Shown in pieces: positions 1 through 12,100 of a DNA stretch of 64,000 bases (position 1 is the first letter of the stretch; the number at the start of each line of letters is the position of its first letter). Location: positions 1,054,001 to 1,118,000 of the forward strand of contig JAPEHQ010000001.1 of the NCBI GenBank assembly GCA_027405735.1. The letters are read 5' to 3'. The notes beneath the pieces were generated by a model. The model searched no databases, had not been told where the DNA came from, and saw only the letters and a list, made by a program, of their open reading frames with translations. This stretch comes from Mucor racemosus (taxonomy: Eukaryota; Mucoromycota; Mucoromycetes; Mucorales; Mucoraceae). The position numbers and the translations under genes are program-made.

Positions 1-173
1 TGCAATTGCTTTCAACATACACATGTAAGCGGATACTACGTCACAAGCATCTAATTTTTTTTCCTTGCCTAATAAATGTGTATGTTTTGTTCTATTTTTC
101 CTTTCTTTTTCTTTTTCCTTCCTTCACTTTTTTTAAAAGAAGAAAAATAATCTCAAGTTTTTTATAAATTAAA

Positions 174-1106
174 ATGAGTACAACAGAACGAGCACAGAGT
201 GATCTCAAAAAACTCAAGTCAAAATATAATTCACAATTATCAACTTTAAAAGAACTATTTACAGAATGGACAGACGATGATCTTTTATTTACACTCCAAG
301 ACGCTGATGGCGATTTGGAATTAGCTATTGATCGAATTAGTGAAGGTACATAAGTGGTCGTATGATTTTATTTCATCTACAATTGATGCTTACTATAAAT
401 TATTGCACGGAAAAAAAAAAAGGTCATGCCAATCAATGGGGCGAGGTTAAAACCAAAAAATCGAAAAAAGAAGCTGCTGCTGCTAATAAGGCAACCTCAG
501 AAACAACTGTATCGAATGCAGCACCATCTACTACCACATATCCTTCCTATAGTAATAGCTCAAGTAGACAAAATAAACCTTTGAAGCCACGTTCTACTGC
601 GGTAGCCTCATCAGCAGCAGCACCTTCAAATCGATCTGCGCATCATTCAAAATCTCATGTTGTATCCTGGCAATCGAAAAAGCCAGATTTTGATGGTTGG
701 AATACACAACCACAAAAGATAGATGATGGAAATGGTTGGAATTCCGTTGAAAACAGTACCCCTAAAAAGATATCTTCCACTCCCTCTTCTTCTACTAAAA
801 CAAGTAATGGTAGTGGTGGTGGTGGTGCAAAAACATGGGCTAGTTTATTACAGTAAAAATCGTGAAATTTAATTTATTTAGATGCATTAAATTAATGATA
901 TTTTCCATTAGATCAAAATCAGAACCAGAGCCAGAGCCTGTTAAGAAATCTACAACAAACGATTCAAATGATACATCCGAAAAAGAATTGCCACCACTTC
1001 AAAAAGTGGATGATGCTTGGTTAACAGGACCAACATCAACGAATGACAGTTCAAATCATTGGGATCAACCAATCCAGGAAAATATTAAATCATCATCACC
1101 ACCAAC

Positions 1107-1140
<34 letters not shown>

Positions 1141-2231
1141 CCTCAAGCACAACCACAACAACAAACTGAAAATACTTTAGAAGATGACATTCCAGTTGAT
1201 TTCAATGCTTTAAGCTTAAAAGAAGAAGAGAATGTTCCCGAAGTGTAAGTATTTTTCTCGTTGAATACACCATAATGTATATTTTAATTGTTATTACTTA
1301 ATATAGTAGTTCCAGTCATCCTAGTGTCGCAGATTTATTGAATTCTGTGCAACAAGATGAAGCACCACCAATTCAAGCACAACAACAACAACAACAACAA
1401 CAACCTCAAGCACAACCTCAAGCACAACCTCAAACACAACCTCAACAGCAACAACCTCAACAATCTCAAACCCATCAACAACAACACCACCACCAACAAC
1501 AACAACAACAACAACATCACCATCAGCCAACCGAACAACAAATGTATCAACAAATGTACCAACAACAACACCAATATCAACAATTTGGTATGCATGGTTA
1601 TAATAATTCATTCAACGCTGGTTATGGTATTTATGGCAATAGTAATAATAACAATAACAGTAATGCTGCAGACAGCTTTTTCCAACCTTCCTCTGCATTA
1701 TTTAACAATCAACAACATCACGAAAATAATTCAAATGTAAATAATTCAAATAAAACCACAGCCACTTCCATAACCACTGCTGCTAGTAGTGGCATTCCCT
1801 CCACCAACGATATATATCAACAACCTCAACAACAATACAATAACATGCAATCATTTTATCCTTATTATTATATGCAAAATCAATTTAACGCTTATTCTTC
1901 TTACGGTCAGCCTTCTCTTAATCAAAGATACGAACAACCTGGAGCTGCTAATTTGAGCAATAGTATATCATCCCCTTACGGAGGTACATCATCAGCTTAT
2001 TCAAGTCAATTGTATGGAGGATTTGATGATTTTGGATTAGGTAGCTCTCAACAAACCACTTCCACTTCACCGGACGCTAATAAAAAGTCTACTACACCTG
2101 CTACCGCTGTTGCTTCTACATCTAATATTCAACAACCTTACGCTAACTATTTTAATGGACAATCACCCATGTTTTCGTCTTATGGACAACAAAATCGTAA
2201 TAACGGAAATCAACAATATTGGAATCAATAA
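174..2231 (+). CDS. DEF1: RNA polymerase II degradation factor Def1-like (CUE domain, Gln-rich)
   Basis: Four exons: 174-345, 423-852, 912-1244 and 1307-2231, giving 619 aa. The first ATG opens a short helical region, then a CUE-like ubiquitin-binding motif (about residues 18-57; LKELFTEW and [12 protein letters not shown]). This is followed at once by [13 protein letters not shown], the signature junction of fungal Def1. The rest is low complexity: Ser/Thr/Lys-rich, then long CAA-encoded poly-Gln and Gln/His tracts (residues about 270-400), then an Asn/Tyr/Gln-rich tail. In yeast, Def1 recruits the elongin-cullin ligase to stalled, ubiquitylated RNA polymerase II, using CUE-ubiquitin contacts, and is cut by the proteasome in its Gln-rich part. 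The motif match is what I see; the function is transferred from the family. An AATAAA lies 30 bp after the stop. The gene converges on NST1 with 64 bp between stop codons. Confidence 0.88.
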
Positions 2232-2262
2232 TTTTATTGTTAATTAAATAATTAATGAATAA

Positions 2263-2263
<1 letters not shown>

Positions 2264-2297
<34 letters not shown>
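2264..2297. repeat. Homopolymer T tract between DEF1 and NST1
   Basis: An uninterrupted run of about 33 T lies in the 64 bp between two convergent genes. Read on the minus strand it is an A tract starting at the NST1 stop codon, so NST1 has a genome-encoded poly(A) immediately after TAA. Its exact length is prone to slippage and assembly error. Confidence 0.9.
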
Positions 2298-2300
<3 letters not shown>

Positions 2301-4467
2301 TATTGTTATTGGAGGAAGAAAGTTGTGGCGATATTGGTAAACTATCCATTCTGACGATATAGCCATGTTGTTGATGTTGAATACATTGAAATCCACTTGA
2401 TGGCTGATTTATAGCTTCATATAACTCTCGTATATCAATCAAAACATGATCATGGTGATATATTTCATTCAACATTTGATGTAATTGAATCAATGTTTGA
2501 TAATTTGGTTTGACAAAGTATTTGATTTGCGCTATTTCATCCAATTTCGTATATGATAATCTTGCTCGTTCCAATATCAATGAATTTTTGAATATAACAT
2601 CTCCAAATAATTTACCATGAACATTATCTGATAATGCTGTCAATGGAGTCCATCCGTTTGTCCATTTCAAATTATTATTGATATTGTCTCCACCTGTAGA
2701 AAATCTTCTGTTTGTTGTATTGGTGTGCTTGATAGGCCCAAATAAGAAATTTGAAAAGAAAGAATGATGGTTTTCGCTATCATTTGACGCAATATGTGTT
2801 GATATTGATCTTGATTTTATAGGACTACCTATAGGTCCAGCAACTGAAATTCTACGTCTATTTGGTATAATATCGGCTGTTGCAGAAGAATCTGATAGAA
2901 TCTGATGTGTATTTGACGCTATTTCTTCTCTTTCTTCTTCTTCCTGTGATATCTTGGTATTATGTAATTTACGTTTTCTTTCCTGATTTAATCTCTCTTC
3001 GGCTCGCTTTTTCTTTAATTCTTCTTCCTCTTTACGCTTTTTCTCTCTCTCGGCTGCTTTGGCTCTTTCTTCTTTTAATCGTCGCTTTTTCCTTTCTTCT
3101 TCTTTCCGTAATCTTTCTTCTTCTTTTTGACGCTTTTCTTCTTCTCTTTTTAACCTTTCTTGCTCTTTAATTTGTCGATCTTGTTCCAATTTCTGTCGTC
3201 TAAGAGCTTCAGCTGCTAATTCTTCTTCTCTTTTCTTTTTTTCTAACTCTAAACGTTCTTGTTCTTGTTGCAGTTTAAGTTGACTTGTTGATAAATTTAA
3301 AGTTAGTACCTGAAGAACAATCAAAGGGCATATTTTACCGTTTTTTATCTTTTTTCTTTTCTTTATCTTGTTGCTTTTTTAGTTCTCTCTCTTGACGCTG
3401 TCTGTCCTCTTCTTCCAATTCTTCAATAAGACGTTTTTGTCTATCTTGTGCGACCTTTTCTCGATAAGCAGTAAGAACTCTTTGTTCAAACATTCTTGCT
3501 GCAAATACTTGGAACATTTTACGACCCTCTTCCATCCGTTGTTCTTCTGTTCTGGAATCCTGTATATATTCATGAGAAACTGCTTTTTTGTATTTATATG
3601 TGTATTTACTCTTTCATTATCATCCTCGTCGTCGTCTTCATCGTCGTCATCTTCGTTTCCTTGGTTATCATTATCTTCGTCGTCTTCATCTTTGTCAAAT
3701 AGATCACTATTGGCAACTTCTCTTTCTTTGAGCATTTTTCTTTCAGCTAACTTTTCCATCATGTCAAGAAACTTCTTGCCATCATTCTTTAATAGATCAT
3801 CAGCTACAGTAATTATACTTCCTTTCACGGTAAGTGTTTTTGAGAATTGCGGTTCTTTTTCATTTGAATCAGATCGATATTCATCATCTTGATAATTATC
3901 GTCATCATCCTCGTCATCTTCTTCGTCATCTTCTTCGTCATCATAATCATCCACATCTTCATCATCTTCTTCCTCATCATCTTCAGAATGGCTATCGCTG
4001 CTATAGATACCATTTTGTTGCTGACGGTAAGCATATTGCTCCAACTCTTCATAATAAGCATCATATAAAACTTCAAGTTCATCCTCAATAGCAGTTCTGT
4101 TTTCATATATCTAATTTTAATACTGTATTGTAAATCAAACAAAGAATATATATATGTACCTTTTTTTACCACACACAGAGCAATTACAACTATGTCTTTG
4201 TTGTTCTTTCATTTTACGAAGCACGGCTTCCTTTTCTACTTTGACTAAAGATCTTCTTTCTTCTTCGGATAACTGCAACCAAAATTCTCGAATACGTTGT
4301 CTTTCTTCGGTGTAATTTGTGCTTGTCCAGATATCACTTCGCTCTGGTTTATTGACAAGCCAGCGCGTATTTTTCTTTTTCTGCGTTGAGCACATATCTT
4401 TAGCGTTTTTCATAATGGTTACAGAGCTAGTCGTTAATTTAATAGGATTTACAGCACTTTGTTTCAT
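2296..4467 (-). CDS. NST1: Stress response protein Nst1
   Basis: Four exons on the minus strand: 4467-4160, 4096-3610, 3559-3339 and 3283-2296, giving 667 aa. The N-terminal block has the Nst1 family pattern: [17 protein letters not shown], then a Cys cluster CNCSVCGKK joined by splicing to [19 protein letters not shown]. An Asp/Glu-rich acidic region follows, then the conserved [20 protein letters not shown] segment. A long Arg/Lys/Glu-rich coiled coil fills about residues 330-470, and a more ordered C-terminal region follows. Two acceptors had to be chosen by phase: 4097 (giving KKRTAIE) and 3284, which lies just after a perfect TACTAAC branch point. Yeast Nst1 influences salt tolerance and localises to P-bodies; its biochemical role is unclear. 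Start at 4467 is the first in-frame ATG of exon 1, and an upstream non-coding exon cannot be excluded. Confidence 0.87.
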
Positions 4468-5723
4468 GGAACAAAATACGAAACTTTCAGGGTATTATTA
4501 TTTCTGTTTTGATATCTTTTTTTTTAGCTTTTAAATATTGGTTGTAAATGTGTATGTCTATATGAAAATATATATATTTATATATATATATATGTATGTA
4601 TGTATGTATATATGAGAAATATACTTGTATCAGGTTTTTGAGATAAAAGAAAAAGGATAGAAAAAGAAGTTTCTAAAACAATTAAAAAAAAAGGTACTTG
4701 GCACAGCTTTGTATATTCTTGAATTTAATGAGACGAGTATTGTGCACCTTGGTGATATTTATCGCCTATTGAAATAAAGTAAAGCGTTTACTTCCTTAAA
4801 TAAATGTATGCTGACACATAAACACAAACATAAAAACCTCTGTAGCAACAACAAGTAATGCTTACCGGGGCTATAGGGATTGCAATGATTTCTTTGAGAT
4901 TCCCAACAAACCATTACTATAAATTCTCTTGATTTCGTCAATCGCCTTGGAAAATAAAACTGGAGATTAATCATGTGCATTGTCTCATGCTTTGCATCAT
5001 GTTATTTTTGGTGATAAAATGGCTACAATGATTTCATGAATTCAGAAATTTTTAGAAATTTTTGGTGTTTTGAGAGCCCGTCCGATAAATCAATTATAAA
5101 TGCATTATTCATTTCATTTTTAGCAAAAAAAAAATGCAAAAGTAGTTTTCATATGCTATTAAATATTTTAGTATAATTTTTAAGAAATATTGGTTATCAA
5201 AAACGTTTGTAAAAACTCTTTAAAGTAATGCAAATCGATTGTCGGTGATTGAATTGTTGAGACCTCCATTGATCTTCAAACCCTTCTATCCCCACAAAAT
5301 CTACGCTTAAATATTATATTTTTCGGGAATATGAAGTGAATGATTATCATGACTACAAAAAGATGCCTTGAAAATCATTTTAAATTTAATTTAGAGCTTT
5401 AACTAGGATTCAATGGCCAACAATATATCAAACTTTTCAGGAACAAATTCATCTTTTTCGAAACAAGATTATGCAATGGTCTTTGATTTGCCATTAACAG
5501 CTAATACGGTTTTACTATCATTACATTCATACATGTCATGGCAAAAATTAAGTGCTTCAGAATATATAACCAAAGCACATCATGTTAGTGGCAAAGCCTG
5601 TACGATGATGACTTGATTTTCTTTTCCTAATTCTTGTTTGTAACACAATGAATTACAAAACGAAGAAATAAATATTTATAGCAGTTTCCTCTTCTTCTTT
5701 TTTCTTGTTTATAAATAAACTGA
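4468..5723. other. Intergenic region between NST1 and the Hsp70-like gene
   Basis: AT-rich spacer holding the divergent upstream regions of NST1 (-) and the Hsp70-like gene (+). It contains a TA/TATG microsatellite at about 4566-4614. A 67-codon ORF at 5413-5616 begins with ATG and ends TGA, but it has no recognisable domain and no splice continuation. I cannot support it as a gene. Confidence 0.5.
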
Positions 5724-7755
5724 ATGGTAGCTGAGCAAGATCAGAAATTGGCAGATTATCCAGTAATCGTATCCATAGACTTTGGTATGTAAATTTAGCC
5801 TTGAGGAGTATTGAGTACAATTAACGATTTCATATATATTTTCAAATAAAAAGGCACAACTTATTCAGTAAGATCTCGTAGTAATATAAATTAAATCCAA
5901 CAAAAAATAAAGTAATTAATTGATATATAGGGATGCTGCTATGCTCTTCAATCTGGCGACGACGATGAAATTTACGATGTAACTCGATGGCCTAAAAATA
6001 ATGGATTTTATGCAAAAACGCCAACACTGTTATATTATCGAAATAAAAATAACAAATTATTGGATTGGGGTAGAGGTGCTCGATTACAATCTTTAAGGGT
6101 AAATTTAGTTGCAACGAAATTGAATTGAGACATTGATATTTAAATACATATATATATACATATATATATATAAGCCTGACCAAAATGGTACATTGTTGCA
6201 ATACTTCAAACTTGCACTTGTTCAACCCGATGATGTACCTTTACCTGAAGGTAAATCACCAATTGATGTGATATCTGATTTTTTAAGAGTATTTCATGAG
6301 CACATTTGTGAACAATTACAGAAAACTACCTTACTGCATGATTATAGACAAAAGCAATATCAATATGTAGGTTTATTTCTTCCATTATATATCATGAATG
6401 TTACTGATTTTAATTATTTGAAAGTGTCTGACAGTACCAGCTATTTGGTCAGATGAGTCTAAAGCTATCATGAGAGAAGCTTCGATTAAAGCAGGCATAA
6501 TTGAACAGGATGATCCCATTCATCGATTAGAATTAATTAGTGAACCAGAAGCTGCTGCTGCTTATTGCGAATACAAATATAAATCCTGGAATCTAACTGA
6601 CGGTAATACATTTATGATTGTCGATGCTGGAGGAGGCACAGTAGATTTGATTACCTAGTGAGTAGCTTAATATAAATTGATACGAATGATATCTCATACT
6701 ATTTACAAGTTTGATTGAAGATATTACGCCACCAAGGACCCTAAAAGAAGTGACACGAGGCCATGGGGGCATGTGTGGCAGTGCATTTATAGATCAAAAT
6801 ATGAGAAAACTTTTACAATCAAAATTAACAGGTGAAATGCCAACTTGTATGTTTGAAATAATGATGGATAACTTTATTCAGTTTGTAAAGCCCAACTACC
6901 TTGGTGATGAAGAATACTATGGACTTGATGTCCCTGCAGGTGCATTGCCTTATATTCCAGTGCATTTACTAGACGATGTAATTTAATTTTATTGACTTTA
7001 ATTGCTATCAAACCCTAAATTTAACCCTGTAGGGAGATTCAATGGTTTTCCCTTTACAAGAATTACGAGATAAAGTCTTTGATCCTGTTTTGAAACAAGT
7101 AGTTGAGCTTGTTGAGCAACAACTTAGCCAAGCTGGAGCGTTTGTGGATGCCATATTTTTGGTTGGAGGATTTGGATGCTCAAGCTATTTATATGACATA
7201 CTCAAAATTAATTTCAGTCATCAAGTAGGAGAAATTGCAATGCCTCCTTCTGGTGAATTAGCCATTGCTAGAGGTGCTGCTGCATATATTAAAAGACCAA
7301 ATTTAGTTACTAGTAAAGTCTTGCGGCGTACTTATGGCGTCCAGACTCGTCTTCCATTTGAAGAAGGTCTGGATCCTGAGCATAGTGCTTTTATAACTAA
7401 AGATGGTATAAAACGGTGTTCAACAAGGTTTGATGTAATTGCTAGAAAAGGTCAACGCATCTCAATAGATCAGAAAATTAAACGTTCTTATTGGATTGAA
7501 TATCCAAAGCATACAGAAGCAGATTTGTATGTTACAGATCAAGATGACATACCAAGACAAATCACAGACAGTTCAGTCATAAAATTAGCAGAAATTCCAA
7601 TTAAAATGCCATTACTCGATCATATTCAGCCTGGAACTCGTATGGATGTTACTATAGAATTTTCGTTCGGATCTACCGAGATTAAAATGCTTATTTATTT
7701 AGCTGATACAGTAAGCGAACATGTGTTGGAATCTGTTGACTCATTTACCATATAA
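5724..7755 (+). CDS. HSPA12-like divergent Hsp70-family ATPase
   Basis: Seven exons: 5724-5784, 5854-5867 (14 nt), 5931-6098, 6175-6366, 6425-6657, 6710-6977 and 7033-7755, giving 552 aa. The actin-like ATPase fold is visible: phosphate-1 loop DFGTTYSGCCYAL at residue 19, phosphate-2 motif DAGGGTVDL in exon 5, and adenosine-binding motif VGGFGCSSYL in exon 7. Segments CLTVPAIW, SEPEAAA and GAAAYI are typical of the HSPA12 branch. A degenerate beta-rich C-terminal part follows, but there is no canonical peptide-binding lid and no EEVD tail. This points to an HSPA12A/B-like protein, a family often expanded in Mucoromycota and Basidiomycota, whose clients are unknown. ATP binding is predicted; chaperone activity is not assured. 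Phases close across every intron, including the 14-nt exon encoding TTYS. Confidence 0.85.
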
Positions 7756-8174
7756 AAATTGCTTAATAAAATCAGAAATACATAATATTTGCTACCGAAA
7801 TAATGATATTTTCTATTTTTCTCAATGGAAAAAAGTAAGCATGTAATATTGAGATCTTCAAGAAACACCGAAACTTGGTTTTTGCTTGAGATGTCGATCT
7901 TTTCACAATGGAAAAAATAGTGTATAACGCGCATATAGACAATTAACCAGCCTTCGATGGCTATTACATGGCTAATAAGCATAGCTAGAGTGAAAGTTAA
8001 CTTTAATGCGTCTTTTAAAGCAAATTAAGTAACTTTACATCTAAATTATTACAATTGATTAAACCAATCAGCAATAGAAGATTTTTTTTTTCCTCTCACA
8101 TTTTTTCTTTTTATATATTAAACTCCTTTTTATTATTTCTTGTTTTTTCCTTTATCTCTTAAATAAAATACAAT
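7756..8174. other. Intergenic spacer
   Basis: AT-rich sequence between the Hsp70-like gene and the E2 gene, with an AATAAA just after the upstream stop. A T/C-rich stretch (about 8082-8165) precedes the downstream ATG, the usual leader composition in this window. I see no other gene. Confidence 0.5.
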
Positions 8175-9001
8175 ATGTCCACACCAAGAAGAAGAATAGA
8201 AACTGATGTAATGAAGCTGTAAGTTCTTGGTTATATTTCACATCAAAAATGTGACATGAATCTAATACAAAGTAGCCTTATGAGTGATTATGAAGTAACT
8301 TTAGTTAACGATAATATGCAAGAATTTTATGTTCGTTTTCATGGACCTACTGATAGTAAATATCGCATATTGTGCTAAATTCTTCCGGAGATAATTTAAC
8401 GTTTATTGTAGCTCCCTTTAATGGTGGCGTCTGGAAAGTTCATGTTGAATTACCTGATCAATATCCCTACAAATCACCGAGTATTGGCTTTATGAATAGA
8501 ATATTTCACCCAAATATCGATGAAGTGTAAGTTTACTTTTTTAAAAACCAAAATAGCATAGCCTTATGATTGTATGTAGTAGCGGTTCTGTTTGCTTGGA
8601 TGTCATAAATCAAACCTGGAGTCCAATGTTTGGTAATTCAAATATTATCGCTATAACAGCATTTATACTAACTTACTGCGAAAGATATGATTAATATTTT
8701 CGAAGTTTTCCTTCCTCAATTGCTTCGATACCCCAACCCAACTGATCCTTTAAACGGCGAAGCAGCTGCATTGTTAATGAGAGAACCTGCTAAATATGAA
8801 ATTAAAGTTAAAGGTTAGATATTTAATTCATTCAATTCAATGGGAAGATGTCCTGATGTAAGTTTTTTTGTAGATTATGTATCAAGATATGCTACAAAAG
8901 AGGCTGCGGATGCTGCTGCTGATGAAAGCTCTGATGAAGACGATATGAGTTCAGTCAGTTTCGATTCCTCTGAAGATGAAGCTGCGGGTATGGAGTTGTA
9001 A
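8175..9001 (+). CDS. UBC8: Ubiquitin-conjugating enzyme E2, UBE2H/Ubc8 type
   Basis: Six exons: 8175-8218, 8276-8355, 8412-8526, 8580-8632, 8685-8813 and 8874-9001, giving 182 aa. The N-terminus ([16 protein letters not shown]) and the core [35 protein letters not shown] and [13 protein letters not shown] match the UBE2H/Ubc8 class of E2 enzymes almost position by position. The catalytic cysteine is about residue 85 (SVCLDV), and an acidic Ser/Asp/Glu tail follows the UBC fold, as in UBE2H. Ubc8 partners the CTLH/GID E3 ligase, which in yeast degrades fructose-1,6-bisphosphatase and other gluconeogenic enzymes; this is family knowledge. A TACTAAC branch point precedes exon 5. The acceptor at 8275 was preferred over one 3 nt upstream because it restores the consensus KLLMSD. 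Confidence 0.93.
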
Positions 9002-9552
9002 AGAATTAAAAATAAAATAATATATGTCATTTCGATCTATTCTTTTTCTTTTAAATGTCTATCTAATTGTATTCTTTCGTATCAAATCACCAATTGCATT
9101 AGGGCATATTATATGCATTATTATCTGTTCAGTGGTGATATATACGATTACATCATTATCTTATAATAGTCAAAGAGTTTATACTTTGCCATTCAGTGAA
9201 TGCCTTGACCTTCATGATAATTTTATCAATCAAAATGTTGCGTAATAGTAATGCTCTTTGACATTTACCAAAAACAAACAACTGTTGGAGGCTTTTACAA
9301 TACCGACCCACTTTGCAACCATTCAAAAACATCTCTCAGCCTTTCGGATTACGCGAAAATAATTTGGTTTTAAAAATGCAATATGAATGCATGAAGTTTA
9401 CTTTATTGTTTCATTTTTAGAGTAATATCGCCCAACATACATACGGTATATACCACACACAAAAGAAATAAATAAAGAAGTATGTCACGTGATAAAAATC
9501 GAGTTTTGTTTTGTCTATATTTAATATATTTAGAATTTAAAAACATCAAAAT

Positions 9553-9625
9553 GCCTAGCTAGCTCAATCGGTAGAGCGTGAGACTCTTAATCTCAAGGTT
9601 GGGGGTTCGACCCCCCCGTTGGGCT
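9553..9625 (+). tRNA. tRNA-Lys (anticodon CTT)
   Basis: A 73-nt cloverleaf with no intron. The acceptor stem GCCTAGC pairs with GTTGGGC, using two G-U-type pairs. The D arm is TAGCTC..GAGC. The anticodon stem TGAGA/TCTCA closes loop CTCTTAA, giving anticodon CTT. The T arm is GGGGG-TTCGA-CCCCC. A TTTATTTTTTT run directly after position 9625 is a Pol III terminator. A perfect CACGTG E-box lies at 9486-9491, about 60 bp upstream; a role for it is speculative. Confidence 0.96.
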
Positions 9626-9637
9626 TTATTTTTTTAT

Positions 9638-10960
9638 TTTGTTGAATTTCGTGAGATGTTTGAATGTATTTTTTTTTTCGATATTTGACGCCTGCTGAAA
9701 TATATGTTTTCCTCAACATCTATTTGAATGAGAGGGAAAAAGTTTGTATAATACATTCACTGACTTTTTCTCGGCACATTCAACTCAAAGCAACGCTCCA
9801 TTAGGTAGGAACTGACTAATGACTAACAGTGATAGCTGCGAAAGAAACATGAAGCCCCTTTGATTTTTCACAAAACAAATTCCTAGTTGGTACAGTAAAT
9901 CCAATATACCATTTTTTGAATTTAAGGAAAGTCTTTTTTTTAAAAAATATATGCTTATATATGTATTTCCCCTAGTTCAAAACTTGAAATTCCTATAAAA
10001 AATTAATGATAGAAGCCAAGGCTACATAGGCACACGCGGCAGATACAGTATTATGTGAATTATTATTGCAGTAAAATAACACACTGAAAGCAATAATCAC
10101 AAATGTATTTATCCAAAAAGAGGCATACTGCTTCCATACGTTTAAGTATACTTGATCGCTTGAAAGTTAACTTTAAACTTTCCAACGATAACCATATATA
10201 CAAGTCAATAACGTTTATGGATGTATAGGATAGACTAGATTAACGAGCATTAGGGATTGCATAATGGAAATAGGATTGATGGTATCATTCACTTTTAGAG
10301 TTATAAATATATTATCCAGACTTGGTCGTAGATGGGGGAGATATGATGAATGATGCTGTAAACTTTATTTCAACATTGGAAATAGGTATGAGTGGTTTTG
10401 TGTCAATTAATTCCAGGGTTGATATATTCTTCTTTAAAAATCAGCCAACTAGGAATAGGTATTATGGGAGGACACTCTACATGAGCTGATTCATGATGTA
10501 GAAGAATCTTTAAGTCTATTGTTCGATCAAGAATATTTTGTATATACTTAACTTTGGATCTCTTGCTTTTACTGGCTCTGGTCGACTTGGATATCCATCC
10601 AATATCCGCGCTCCTTAAACATATAAATACATGACCCATTATACATTTGATTAGAGCTTATCTTATTTTTTCTTTAAGAAATATACGCAATAAATATATT
10701 GAATTCTAATTTTAATTCTTGGTCTTTATTTCGTATATCTAAACAATAAAGACTTTAGCTGATTATAATTGTATTTCTACTGCTTTTATTTTTATTTATT
10801 TTTTATTTTTTATTTTAGTAAACAACTTTGTTATTTACTGCAGGCCATACGTCTATATCTAAACAAACAATATCTTGTTTTTATTATGCAGTTGAGGACC
10901 TGATTTATTACTCATTCTCTTTTAATTGTACTCTTTTTTAAGTATTATTTATCAAACCTG
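9638..10960. other. Gene-poor AT-rich spacer
   Basis: No intact gene. A 78-codon minus-strand ORF at 10403-10639 has ordinary-looking amino acid composition (contains HVECPPIIPIPSWLIF) but no start context, no domain I recognise, and stops on both sides. It may be a decayed exon. The rest is AT-rich with stops in all frames. Confidence 0.4.
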
Positions 10961-12100
10961 AAAATATACGATATTGTCATTTATCGTAAGACGGGCTGAT
11001 GATACGTTTGATACTACTGTAGAAAGAACCAGTCAATTGATTTATCTGATTTAAATGCAAATACTGAGGAACTATTTGTAAGTACTTAAGATGGTTCTGG
11101 TAAAGCATTAAATAAATTATCTTGGGACAAAGAGGGTAAAAGGTGGCAATAGGTTCCAGTGATGGCCATGTTTATGTTTATGATTATGATATTGGAGAGG
11201 TAAGACTAAAACTCAATGTAAATCACCTCTAGCGCATTAGTTATCAAGTAAGACTATATTATCATCAAATAAACTACCACACAATATTAACATGTATAAA
11301 TATTTACAGTAATAAGCTTGAATCAAGCGGGTTCATAATTGTAAATTCTTCAAAAAGTTCTCAAGTGTTATAAAATCTCTTATTTTTCAGACTTACAAGG
11401 CTTGTAAGCGGAATATTAATTTAGAAAATTATTTTTGTCCAGATCATCAATTTTGACATTTTTTAATTTTTTTTTTTTTGGTTTTGCAAATCTAGAGTTA
11501 ATTATACTACCAATTATAAAAACAAAAAATATACACGTATGCAGAATTTAGCGCTCTATTTGCTCAATAAAAAATAATAAATATTTTTATTGCAAAATAT
11601 AACATGAAAATCCTTTAATCAAAAAACCGTTTTTGGGCCAAAAATGCAAAGTTTCATTACTTAACATTTAATATTAAGCTTTTATAAAATGTGGATTAGT
11701 TATGGCTACAATTTTCTCTCACAATGTAGTATATTTAAACGTTGATTTTGGCATCAAAATTTGATTTTTCTGTTTTTTGATCAAAATCATGAGTGTTGGT
11801 AAGGGTAAAATAAGTCCCCAAAAATGTCCGCTACAAAAACTGAATTTTCAGACCGTATGTGCTTAAATACAAGAAAAGTTATAAAAAAAGCGCTTTTTTA
11901 TTTAAAATTTAGATATACTACTATATATACTACTGTATATACTATAGTATGAGAGGCTTAGCCCTTCAATCTTGCTATGCTCAATTATGGCGTCGCTCTA
12001 CGGGTTCGCTTTTGCAACTTTTTAATGAACTTATGATATAATAGACGACGGGTTTTCTGGTAGAAAAATGTATGTTTCTATAAGAACAGATATTGCCTAT
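10960..12100 (+). repeat. Duplicated block B, copy 1 (contains dynein intermediate chain fragment)
   Basis: This block aligns in direct orientation to about 32880-34290. Shared landmarks in order are: the dynein-like exon remnant; ATCATCAAATAA.CTACCACAC near 11255/33500; AAAATCTCTTATTTTT.AGACTTACAA near 11371/33598; AGAGTTAATTATACTACCAA near 11493/33720; and a diverged end near 12030/34225. Divergence is substantial by eye, so the duplication is not recent. The block ends without obvious terminal repeats. Confidence 0.75.
10985..11200 (+). pseudogene. Dynein intermediate chain pseudogene fragment, copy 1
   Basis: Disrupted WD-repeat exon. Reading with one frame change gives residues like KALNKLSWDKEGK, then VAIGSSDGHVYVYD and DIGE, followed by a GTAAGA donor. 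This order (paired Asp/Asn-rich turn, lone Trp, then a glycine-rich strand) matches the C-terminal WD region of cytoplasmic dynein intermediate chain. There is an in-frame TAA after the VST segment and a frameshift before VAIGSS. The sister copy at 32895-33236 preserves the upstream part better. Only the 3' end of the parent gene is present; no intact copy lies in this window. Confidence 0.65.

Noticed and set aside
1321..1611. Minus-strand Val/Leu-rich ORFs opposite DEF1
   Set aside because: They are the complement of CAA/CAG poly-Gln codons of DEF1; no independent coding signal.
3392..4091. Plus-strand Ser-rich and His-rich ORFs opposite NST1
   Set aside because: Produced by the Asp/Glu-rich acidic tract of NST1 read on the other strand.
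5413..5616. 67-codon ORF upstream of the Hsp70-like gene
   Set aside because: No domain, no splice partner and no homologous motif; length is compatible with chance in AT-rich DNA.
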